DNA from: Akkermansia muciniphila
GTDB taxonomy: Bacteria; Verrucomicrobiota; Verrucomicrobiia; Verrucomicrobiales; Akkermansiaceae
Assembly: GCA_945870545.1 (NCBI GenBank)
Contig: CAMBTF010000061.1
Location: forward strand, 1 to 8,261
Direction of reading: 5' to 3'
Length of the DNA stretch: 8,261 bases
The notes beneath the pieces are model-generated. The model saw only the letters and a program-made list of their open reading frames with translations, had not been told where the DNA came from and searched no databases. Below are positions 1 to 5,893 of the stretch, in pieces. Position numbers and translations under genes: made by a program. The first letter of the stretch is position 1; each line of letters begins with the position of its first letter.

Positions 1-11
1 ATTTAAAGTTT

Positions 12-974
12 ATGAGAGTCCTCCTCACCACCTGTTCCTACCAGGACACCCCCGGCCCGCATCACGAACTCATGGCCGCCCAGGGCTGGGACATCATCTG
101 CGAGCGCGGCCCACTTTCCGAATCCCGCATGCTTGAGCTGGCGGGGCAGGGCTTCGATGCCTTCCTTTGCGGCGACGATGCAATCACCCGAGCCGTGCTC
201 GAAAAATGCGCACCCAAGCTCCGCGTCATTTCCAAATACGGCATCGGCCTCGACAAGATCGATCTGCCCGCCACCAAGGAAATGAAAATCCCTGTGCTCT
301 TCACGCCGGGCGTGAACCACGACACCGTCGCCGAGCACACCTTCGCGCTGCTGCTGGCTCTCACGAAAAACCTCGTGCCGTCCATCGAGGCCACCCGTGC
401 CGGGAAATGGACGCGCCTCACCGGCTTCGAGCTGCTCAACAAGCGCATCGGGCTCATCGGCCTGGGCCGCATCGGTCAGGAGGTTGCGAAGCGCGCCCAT
501 GCCTTTGGGATGGAAGTCCACGGTTTCGGAAACTACTGGCCCGATGACGTTGCGGAACAATACGGCATTACCCGCCACAACACGCTCGATTCCCTCTTCG
601 CGGCCTCCGAGATCATCTCCCCGCACACCAAGCTCGCGCCGGATTCCCACCACTGTGTGAACATAGCCCGCCTCAACCTCATGCCGGACAACTCATGGCT
701 CGTGAACACCGGCCGCGGAGAACTCATCTCCCAGCCCGACGTGATCGTCGCCCTCGATTCCGGCAAGCTCGCCGGTTACGCCACCGATGTCCTTGACGAG
801 GAACCACCCGCCGCCGATCACCCGCTGCTCCACCATCCCAAGGTCATCGTCACCCCGCACATCGGCTCGCGCACTTACGAGTCCGTCCCGCGCCAGGCCA
901 TGAAATCCCTCACCAATCTCATCAACGCCCTCTCCGGCCAAGGCGACGCAAACTGCGCCAACGGCGTGATCTAA
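12..974 (+). CDS. D-2-hydroxyacid dehydrogenase (phosphoglycerate dehydrogenase-like, no ACT domain)
   Basis: This 320-residue cytosolic oxidoreductase of the D-isomer-specific 2-hydroxyacid dehydrogenase family should interconvert a 2-oxoacid and a D-2-hydroxyacid with a nicotinamide cofactor. The N-terminal part (about 1-100) and C-terminal tail form the substrate-binding lobe, and about 101-290 is the Rossmann lobe. Visible motifs are the dinucleotide loop GLGRIG (150-155), NTGRGELI with the substrate-binding and catalytic Arg235, ATDVLDEEPP with Asp259 and Glu264, and TPHIGSRT with the catalytic His283, so the active site is complete. At about 320 residues it lacks the regulatory C-terminal domains of long SerA proteins. 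It could be a phosphoglycerate dehydrogenase, hydroxypyruvate/glyoxylate reductase or D-lactate-type enzyme; sequence alone does not decide. One oddity: the acidic residue expected after the second Rossmann strand (usually Y-D) is Gly173 in EVHGFGNYW. The ATG lies only 11 bases from the window edge, so upstream context is missing. Confidence 0.93.
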   Translation: MRVLLTTCSYQDTPGPHHELMAAQGWDIICERGPLSESRMLELAGQGFDAFLCGDDAITRAVLEKCAPKLRVISKYGIGLDKIDLPATKEMKIPVLFTPGVNHDTVAEHTFALLLALTKNLVPSIEATRAGKWTRLTGFELLNKRIGLIGLGRIGQEVAKRAHAFGMEVHGFGNYWPDDVAEQYGITRHNTLDSLFAASEIISPHTKLAPDSHHCVNIARLNLMPDNSWLVNTGRGELISQPDVIVALDSGKLAGYATDVLDEEPPAADHPLLHHPKVIVTPHIGSRTYESVPRQAMKSLTNLINALSGQGDANCANGVI

Positions 975-1050
975 GCCCTCATAATCATCCGCCAAAATTC
1001 ACACCTTATTCAAAATGAACGGACTGTTCACCGCCACCGATTTTCATAGT

Positions 1051-1079
1051 CGAACGCATTCAGCTAACTGAATTTCGAA
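1051..1079 (+). other. weak stem-loop in the gap between the dehydrogenase and the sialidase-like genes
   Basis: Nested inverted repeats are visible: TTCAG (1060-1064) pairs with CTGAA (1069-1073) around a CTAA loop, and TCGAA (1051-1055) pairs with TTCGA (1075-1079) outside it with an unpaired internal bulge. It could end the dehydrogenase transcript or form a leader structure for the next gene. There is no following U-tract, so calling it an intrinsic terminator is not justified. The rest of the 144-base gap shows nothing else I can support. Confidence 0.25.
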
Positions 1080-1118
1080 TCCATTGACTCCCAGTGTATT
1101 AGAAATTAGAACGCGCCG

Positions 1119-1253
1119 ATGATAAATGGAAATTGCTTCGTGATTTGCCTGCTGTTTGTCGTGGGCATGGGATGTCCCGCATGGAGTCAGGAACAAAACA
1201 AGGAGAAAGCCGCTATGGCCGCAAACGCGCAAGCGATTCGTCCCTTGGCCGAC
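1119..1253 (+). repeat. signal-peptide module, copy 1 of a 135-base direct repeat (partner 2550-2684)
   Basis: The first 45 codons of this gene and of the next one align without gaps. I count 10 mismatches in 135 bases (about 93% identity), only about three of them at silent positions. Similarity starts at the ATG and drops sharply after the shared codons for AIRPLAD. The two bodies are much more diverged, which points to a recent exchange of only this segment. Confidence 0.9.
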
Positions 1254-2501
1254 GGTTTCGTTACCGTATTCAAGTCCCCAGATCCCAAACAGATCTATGC
1301 CTACAGTCCAGGCATCGCTCGGTTGGACAGCGGGAGGTTGGTCGCCACACTCGATCTCGGGGGACCAGGCATGAAAGCCTGGCCGGAACCCAAAGGATTG
1401 CGCGACGGCCAGCCCATACAGACCAAGATCTTCACATCGGATGATGCCGGCAATAGCTGGACGCATCGCGCAGATGCGCCGTTGATGCATGCCCGGCCTT
1501 TCACGGCGGGGAAATCCCTGTATGTGCTCGGGAATGCGGAAAATCTCGTGATTATCCGTTCGGACGATCACGGCGACACCTGGAGTAAACCGAGTCCGCT
1601 GACTAAGGGGGAGGACTGGATCCAGGCTCCCTGCAACGTTCACTACGCCAACGGGTGCGTCTATCTGGTCATGAACAAGCGTCCCTACCCGCCGCCCAAG
1701 GCGTGGCCGGTCAGCATCGAAGCGCCGGTGTTGATGCGCGGCAAACTCGGCGACGACCTGACCCGGCGCGAGAGCTGGACGTTTGCCACCACGCTGGCAT
1801 TCCGCGACATCGTCAAGCCCGAGCAGCTCGACTGGTTCGGGGTGCCGTTCTTTGAGTCGAAGTTTGATCGGCAAACGATGCCCGCGCCCGGCCGAGCCAT
1901 GGATCCCATCGGCTGGCTCGAGACCAACGTGGTGCAATTCACCGATCCCGACCACCTCTGGTATGATCCGAGCGGCCGGACCTTCCACCTCTGGAGCCGC
2001 GCGCACACCGGCGGCACCGGCTATGCCGCGATTGCCAAGGTCGTCGAACAAGGTGACAAGCCTGGAACGGGCGAGATGACGACGATGTTGGAGAAGGTCC
2101 CTTCCGGCAAGACCATGCTCTATGTGCCGTGCCCCGGCGGGCAGATGAAATTCCATGTGCTGTTCGATGAACAGACGAAGCTCTACTGGCTGCTCTCCAC
2201 CCAAGCCACTGACAGCATGATCCGGCCCAACCGCATGCCCGCGGACCGCTACAGCCTGCCGAACAACGAACGCCGCCGCCTGCAACTGCATTTCTCGAAA
2301 AACATGATCGACTGGTGCTTCGCCGGCCTGGTCGCCACCGGCCCGGTGGAGAAGGCCTCGCGCCACTACGCCTCCATGACCATCGACGGCGACGACCTGG
2401 TGGTGCTCAGTCGATCCGGCGACGAACAGGCCAATAGTCCGCACGACGGCAACCTCATCACCTTCCACCGCGTGAAGGACTTCCGCGGGTTGGTGTACTA
2501 A
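1119..2501 (+). CDS. secreted sialidase-like (BNR/Asp-box) beta-propeller protein, copy 1
   Basis: This 460-residue exported protein of the sialidase-like six-bladed propeller superfamily resembles proteins annotated as exo-alpha-sialidase or BNR-repeat proteins. It opens with a signal peptide: hydrophobic core about residues 7-19 and a probable signal peptidase I site after AWS (21-23). A short Ala-rich linker (31-45) follows. Two Asp-boxes of the S-x-D-x-G-x-T/S-W type are clear: SDDAGNSW (107-114) and SDDHGDTW (148-155), each before a new strand. SPGIARLDSGRLVATLD (63-79) matches the first-strand region where true sialidases have the F/Y-R-I-P motif, but that arginine is absent here. Residues 414-460 (from SRHYASM through LSRSGD to FRGLVY) are strongly conserved in the neighbouring paralog and may carry active-site residues. 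The likely role is extracytoplasmic glycan or polysaccharide breakdown; the substrate is unknown. The start has no Shine-Dalgarno, yet the signal peptide begins correctly at this ATG. It probably shares an operon with the paralog 48 bases downstream. Confidence 0.85.
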   Translation: MINGNCFVICLLFVVGMGCPAWSQEQNKEKAAMAANAQAIRPLADGFVTVFKSPDPKQIYAYSPGIARLDSGRLVATLDLGGPGMKAWPEPKGLRDGQPIQTKIFTSDDAGNSWTHRADAPLMHARPFTAGKSLYVLGNAENLVIIRSDDHGDTWSKPSPLTKGEDWIQAPCNVHYANGCVYLVMNKRPYPPPKAWPVSIEAPVLMRGKLGDDLTRRESWTFATTLAFRDIVKPEQLDWFGVPFFESKFDRQTMPAPGRAMDPIGWLETNVVQFTDPDHLWYDPSGRTFHLWSRAHTGGTGYAAIAKVVEQGDKPGTGEMTTMLEKVPSGKTMLYVPCPGGQMKFHVLFDEQTKLYWLLSTQATDSMIRPNRMPADRYSLPNNERRRLQLHFSKNMIDWCFAGLVATGPVEKASRHYASMTIDGDDLVVLSRSGDEQANSPHDGNLITFHRVKDFRGLVY

Positions 2502-2536
2502 CGGGAAGATGAACACGGCCGCAAAAAACCAAAAAC

Positions 2537-2543
2537 AAAGGAG
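2537..2543 (+). promoter_or_regulatory. strong Shine-Dalgarno AAAGGAG for the second sialidase-like gene
   Basis: AAAGGAG ends six bases before the ATG at 2550, an ideal spacing, and fixes that start. The upstream paralog begins with almost the same coding sequence but has no such site, so the two genes probably differ in translation initiation. The site lies in an A-rich stretch of the 48-base gap between the genes, which contains no evident terminator. Confidence 0.8.
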
Positions 2544-2549
2544 AATAAG

Positions 2550-2684
2550 ATGATAAAGAGAAATTGCTTCGTAATTAGCCTGCTGTTTGTCGTGGGCATT
2601 GGATACCCCGCATGGAGTCAGAAACAAACCAAGGAGAAAGCCGCCATGGCCGCAAACGCGCAAGCGATTCGTCCCTTGGCCGAC
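2550..2684 (+). repeat. signal-peptide module, copy 2 of a 135-base direct repeat (partner 1119-1253)
   Basis: This is the second copy of the 45-codon module. Differences from copy 1 change residues 3, 4, 10, 17, 19, 25 and 27, and the last 18 codons (from the second Ala of EKAAMAAN) differ by a single silent base. Cys10 and Cys19 of copy 1 are Ser and Tyr here, which argues against a lipoprotein signal in either copy. Confidence 0.9.
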
Positions 2685-3983
2685 GTTTTGGCACAAACAA
2701 TCCAGCCGCTCGCGCAAAATGCCGTTATCGTGCACCGATCCGAGCATCCAAACGAACTCTTTGTGGGAAGCCCCTCAATCGTCCGCTTGTCCGGTGGCCG
2801 CCTAGTCGTATCATTGGACCAGTTTGGCCCTGGAGTTGGCAAGTATTGCACGGGGCCGATCGGCGACCGTTTTCATTTCGGGCACAAACTTCAAGGCTTG
2901 GTTTACACGTCTGATGACGGCGGTGCCACCTGGACGCTCCGGGCGAAGTTTCCATTCTGCCATGCGCGCCTGTTTCTGGCCGGGGACACCTTATACTTGT
3001 TGGGGCACAAAGGGAATATCATGATCATGGCATCCAGGGACGGAGGGATTAACTGGACAGAGCCCGCCTCACTCACGGACTACGATGACACCGGGGCGCG
3101 TTATACGCAGGCACCAGCCAATGTGCTGATAGTCGATGGTCGCGTCTACTTGATCATGATGTATATCACGGATCTGACATATCGCGACTACTTCGTTAGC
3201 ACGCTGGCCTTGGTGGCGATGCGAGCTCCTGTTGACCACGACCTCTGCAGCCGCGAGAATTGGGTGATATCCGCCCCGTCCAAGCCATTTCGTGAGCTTG
3301 TCCCGACGGACAAACTTGATTATTGTGGTATCCCGTTCTATCCAACGCCAGAGGCGAAAACCGGCACCTTCGTCGCCCCTGGGCGACGGGCGGCTCACAT
3401 CGGTTGGCACGAGGCCCATCTCGTGCAAATCATCGACCCCAATCACCTATGGTTCGATAAAACGGGTTCGAGTTTCCATGTGCTGGCCCGAGCAGATGCA
3501 CACCGCAGCAATATAGCGGCGCTTGCGGTGCTACGTCTGCAGGAGGACGGCAGCATGCAATTTGATCTCCAAAAAACACCGGCAGGAACGAACATCGCCT
3601 TCCTCCCCATGCCGGGCGGCAATATCAAGTTTCATGTGTTATTCGATGACGCCACACAACTCTACTGGCTCCTATCCAACCAGGTCACCGATAGTATGAC
3701 CAATCCCGTGAAATTGCCGGCAGATGGAAGGTATGGCTTGCCAATCGATCAACGAGAACGGCTTGTGCTTCACTTCTCACACAACCTGGTCGATTGGCAG
3801 TTTGCCGGATTGGTAGCGAAAGGCAAGACTGACAGAGAGTCGCGCCACTATGCCAGCATGGCCATTGATGGCGAGGACCTGGTCGTCCTCAGCCGTTCAG
3901 GCGACGTCCAGGCAAAAAACGCACATGATACCAACCTGATCACCTTCCACCGGGTGAAGGGATTTCGGGGGCTGGTGTACTGA
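2550..3983 (+). CDS. secreted sialidase-like (BNR/Asp-box) beta-propeller protein, copy 2
   Basis: This 477-residue exported paralog of the preceding gene has the same propeller architecture. Signal peptide: basic MIKRN start, hydrophobic core about 7-19, likely cleavage after AWS (21-23). Asp-boxes are SDDGGATW (121-128) and the variant SRDGGINW (162-169). The first-strand region GSPSIVRLSGGRLVVSLD (73-90) again lacks the sialidase FRIP arginine. Positions shared with copy 1 include HAR (138-140), IGW-x-E (284-288), DP-x-HLW near 296-301, PGG-x-x-KFHVLFD (355-366), LYWLLS, and the C-terminal block from SRHYASM (431) to the end, where 39 of 47 residues are identical. Retention of these motifs suggests a functional protein. 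It is slightly longer than copy 1, partly because of a second PLA-type segment after the linker (QTIQPLAQ, 49-56) and an extra loop at about 98-115. Its TGA stop touches the IS30 remnant. The function is probably extracytoplasmic glycan processing; the substrate is not known. Confidence 0.86.
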   Translation: MIKRNCFVISLLFVVGIGYPAWSQKQTKEKAAMAANAQAIRPLADVLAQTIQPLAQNAVIVHRSEHPNELFVGSPSIVRLSGGRLVVSLDQFGPGVGKYCTGPIGDRFHFGHKLQGLVYTSDDGGATWTLRAKFPFCHARLFLAGDTLYLLGHKGNIMIMASRDGGINWTEPASLTDYDDTGARYTQAPANVLIVDGRVYLIMMYITDLTYRDYFVSTLALVAMRAPVDHDLCSRENWVISAPSKPFRELVPTDKLDYCGIPFYPTPEAKTGTFVAPGRRAAHIGWHEAHLVQIIDPNHLWFDKTGSSFHVLARADAHRSNIAALAVLRLQEDGSMQFDLQKTPAGTNIAFLPMPGGNIKFHVLFDDATQLYWLLSNQVTDSMTNPVKLPADGRYGLPIDQRERLVLHFSHNLVDWQFAGLVAKGKTDRESRHYASMAIDGEDLVVLSRSGDVQAKNAHDTNLITFHRVKGFRGLVY

Positions 3984-3985
3984 GC

Positions 3986-4267
3986 ACGGGCAAGAAGTTC
4001 GCGCTGCATGAACTCACCGACGAAGTGCTCGGCTCGCCCGCCTATTTCGCGCATCTTTATCACTCGCGGGAGCGCGGTCTCAACGATAACACCAACGGCC
4101 ACATGCGGCCGTATTTCCCGAAGCGCAGGGATTTCGAAAAGACCAGCGACGAGCGGGTGCGCGAGGTCCAGGACAAGCTCAATGACCGCCCGAGAAAATG
4201 CCTTGTCTGGAGGACACCGCGCGAAGTATGGTTCATTACGTTCGCCATCCTAGCGCTTCTGGGTTGA
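3986..4267 (+). pseudogene. IS30-family transposase, C-terminal fragment
   Basis: Read in the frame of the GTG at 4025, and upstream of it to about 3986, this encodes roughly 94 residues. They match the end of the DDE integrase domain and the C-terminus of IS30 transposases: GKKFALHE, YFAHLYHSRERG, NDNTNGHMRPYFPK, FEKTSDE, LNDRPRKCL, RTPREVW. The Glu of SRERG (codon 4070-4072) corresponds to the family's catalytic glutamate. The family's usual SWERG and NEN appear as SRERG and NDN, consistent with decay. Full-length IS30 transposases are over 300 residues with an N-terminal HTH, so more than two thirds is missing. The last residues, ITFAILALLG, run into the terminal repeat. There is no plausible native start, and the fragment should be inactive. 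Confidence 0.85.
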
Positions 4268-4274
4268 ATCCGCC
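4253..4274 (+). repeat. probable right terminal inverted repeat of the IS30 remnant
   Basis: The sequence GCGCTTCTGGG followed by TTGAATCCGCC sits where the right end of an IS30 element is expected, just after the transposase C-terminus. The resemblance to IS30-type ends is from memory of the family. The left partner is not in the window, so the repeat cannot be confirmed by pairing. Confidence 0.5.
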
Positions 4275-4282
4275 ATGCCTAT

Positions 4283-5779
4283 ATGTTGAGGAATAAAATT
4301 TGCAAAATACAAAGAGTGCGACTGGCCGTCTGGCTGGTATGCGCGGTCGTATTGTTGGTGGGCATCGTTGCTGTCGTGTTGAGCCGCAGGACTCCACGAA
4401 ATGATATCAGGCGCTCCTTGGTAACGCAGGCCGCGCAAACCGGAACCACGGGTATTTCCGGAACTGACCGGCCGGTTCCGATGACAAAGCGTAGTTTGCG
4501 CGCGGGCGCAGACGCGAATGAGCCTCCCGGCGCTCCCGGTCCCAGCGACCAAGATGAAAGATGGGAGTGGCTTCAGAGCCTGCGGGCATGGGGGATGAAG
4601 AACCCGCTTATCGCCAGCAGGTGGGCGATTGAAACCCTTTCCCCGGAGGAATGTTGGTTCTTCTTGGGCGAGACCGGAGGCATCGCCTTTCGACTTGGTG
4701 CCGAAGACATGCAGAAGGGGCTGTCCCTGCTCGTGAACTTGAAGAAGTGGGACGGACAAAAAATCAATGCAGGGTGGGAGGATGGGGAGTCGATGTATAC
4801 CGTGCTGATGGCGAAATTCGCGGCGGGAGCGGTGGCCAGCGATCCAGCCAAAGCGATCGAATTGGCGAGAGAGTTTGGTAGCCTCTACGAACTTGCCGGA
4901 CACTGGGTAAAATTGGATGTTCAACAAGCCACCCAATGGGCACGCAGCCTCACGGACGCCGCGGAACTCGATGCGGTTGTGAAGGCGATCAGCTGGTCGC
5001 TCGTCAACTCTGGCCGCCGCAATGACATGATCGATTGGGTCAATTCCCTAAGCGAAAAACCGACCGCCTACGACCAAGCAGTAACGACGATACTTCAGCA
5101 GTTACCCCAGAATGAGCTCGGCTCCATGTTGAAAGCGTTGACGGTCGAACCTCCATCTGACGCGCCCATGGCTCTGTCTTTGATTCGCGGGATCAGAGAA
5201 AACCGCTATGCGAAAGGCGTTCTTTTTGGCGAACTCGTCCAACAGCTTGCCGGCGGCTTGGGCGAAGAGTGGCTGAACAATGCCGAGGTTAGATTTGAGC
5301 TCAATGGAGCGATTGCTGATGCCGCAGCGACAATGCCGCGCCGTGATGCGCTCAATTACTTGGCGACTGGAGGTGGCGGAATCATTCCTGAAGTCGCGGT
5401 CGGGACATGGTCACCCGCTTGGATCGAGTGGGCCGAGAAGAACCCGTCTGACGCGACCAAATGGCTTGCAGAATCCGAGATCAGGGATAAACGAACGGAT
5501 ATTGTTCAGGCGCTCAGCAAGAGAGCAACGCAAGAGAATGTGGCGGCTGGTTTTGCCCAATACGGGTATAGCATCGTGCGCGACAATCAGGGAGATTTTC
5601 GGCTCACACTCAGTAGCAGGACGTCTTTCGGGCAGTCGCAGGAATCAACCTATGCCAACGGACAATGGAACCCTCCGCTCCCGCAAGATTTGCAGGGGGA
5701 AGCGGGGAAATTCATCATGGAGCCTATCAGGGCAAGGCAGAATTTGTATTCTGCTTTAGAAAAACTCCAGAACCCCTGA
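4283..5779 (+). CDS. hypothetical membrane-anchored Trp/Ala-rich helical repeat protein
   Basis: I do not recognise a named family for this 498-residue protein. A basic N-terminus (RNKICKIQRVR, 3-13) precedes one membrane helix (about 14-33), predicting an N-in anchor with the bulk in the periplasm. A low-complexity Pro/Gly/Thr-rich linker (about 36-90) follows. The rest is mostly alpha-helical with loosely repeated units built around W-x(2-4)-A and DP/D-x-x-A-x-x-W patterns: SDPAKAIELARE (186-197), HWVKLDVQQATQWARSL (207-223), DWVNSL (251-256), EWAEKNPSDATKWLAESE (382-399). Such units resemble TPR-like scaffolds and the tryptophan-rich repeat proteins I associate with Verrucomicrobiota; no catalytic motif is seen. 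The extreme C-terminus (about 425-498) is polar and not repetitive. There is no Shine-Dalgarno before the ATG, which lies eight bases after an IS30 end, so its original upstream region may have been replaced. Its TGA lies inside a CTGACCCCA repeat, so the C-terminus may also have been altered. Confidence 0.75.
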   Translation: MLRNKICKIQRVRLAVWLVCAVVLLVGIVAVVLSRRTPRNDIRRSLVTQAAQTGTTGISGTDRPVPMTKRSLRAGADANEPPGAPGPSDQDERWEWLQSLRAWGMKNPLIASRWAIETLSPEECWFFLGETGGIAFRLGAEDMQKGLSLLVNLKKWDGQKINAGWEDGESMYTVLMAKFAAGAVASDPAKAIELAREFGSLYELAGHWVKLDVQQATQWARSLTDAAELDAVVKAISWSLVNSGRRNDMIDWVNSLSEKPTAYDQAVTTILQQLPQNELGSMLKALTVEPPSDAPMALSLIRGIRENRYAKGVLFGELVQQLAGGLGEEWLNNAEVRFELNGAIADAAATMPRRDALNYLATGGGGIIPEVAVGTWSPAWIEWAEKNPSDATKWLAESEIRDKRTDIVQALSKRATQENVAAGFAQYGYSIVRDNQGDFRLTLSSRTSFGQSQESTYANGQWNPPLPQDLQGEAGKFIMEPIRARQNLYSALEKLQNP

Positions 5780-5869
5780 CCCCACTACTGAAAGAATCGA
5801 CGAGCATTGATACAGACTGATGGTACATAAAAAAATCAATCCGAAAGGACTGACCCCAATGGGTCCCTA
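5776..5869. repeat. CTGACCCCA-type repeat pair in the gap before the prepilin peptidase
   Basis: CTGACCCCA occurs at 5776-5784 and again at 5850-5858 in the same orientation, 74 bases apart. The first copy contains the stop codon of the upstream gene. The second copy sits in a small imperfect palindrome: GGAC at 5847-5850 can pair with GTCC at 5863-5866, or ACCC with GGGT inside it. Between them, ATTGAT (5806-5811) and ATCAAT (5835-5840) form a further inverted repeat flanking an A-run. Sequences of the GGGGTCAG type often accompany REP-associated tyrosine transposases and other short mobile repeats; no such transposase is in this window. No other feature is visible in the 114-base gap. Confidence 0.45.
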
Positions 5870-5886
5870 TTCTAACATCGAAAGGC

Positions 5887-5892
5887 GGAGGA
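5887..5892 (+). promoter_or_regulatory. Shine-Dalgarno GGAGGA favouring a TTG start for the prepilin peptidase
   Basis: GGAGGA is the only good ribosome-binding site here. It is too close to the GTG at 5894 but well spaced for the in-frame TTG at 5900. The ATG at 5892 is out of frame and hits a stop after three codons. An in-frame TAA at 5873-5875 excludes a longer protein. Confidence 0.6.
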
Positions 5893-5893
5893 T

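Larger units (their letters stand above)
3984..4274 (+). mobile_element. IS30-family insertion sequence remnant (3' end only)
   Basis: The stretch begins at or within a few bases of the stop codon of the second sialidase-like gene. It contains the C-terminal coding part of an IS30-family transposase followed by a probable right terminal repeat, GCGCTTCTGGG directly followed by TTGAATCCGCC, at about 4253-4274. IS30 elements commonly end in a repeat with a CACTTC and TTTGAATC-like core, which this resembles. No left end, helix-turn-helix part or first catalytic aspartates are present, so the element is an immobile fragment. The next gene starts eight bases beyond the right end. Confidence 0.75.

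Noticed and set aside
3..653. Minus-strand open frame of 216 codons
   Set aside because: It is the shadow of the dehydrogenase gene and has no domain pattern of its own.
1084..1112. TTGACT as a sigma-70 -35 element upstream of the first sialidase-like gene
   Set aside because: No convincing -10 hexamer lies at 16-18 bases spacing, so a promoter call would be guesswork.
1158..1178. Possible lipoprotein signal (Cys19 in VVGMGC) in the first sialidase-like protein
   Set aside because: The residues before the Cys do not fit a lipobox, the paralog has Tyr there, and a normal AWS cleavage site follows.
1044..2747. Long minus-strand open frame (567 codons) antisense to the first sialidase-like gene
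   Set aside because: It is opposite a gene with a signal peptide and Asp-boxes, has no recognisable motif, and its internal repeat only mirrors the duplicated 5' module.
4250..4936. Minus-strand open frame of 228 codons
   Set aside because: It is antisense to the helical protein gene and overlaps the IS end; its composition is not protein-like and it has no motif or RBS.
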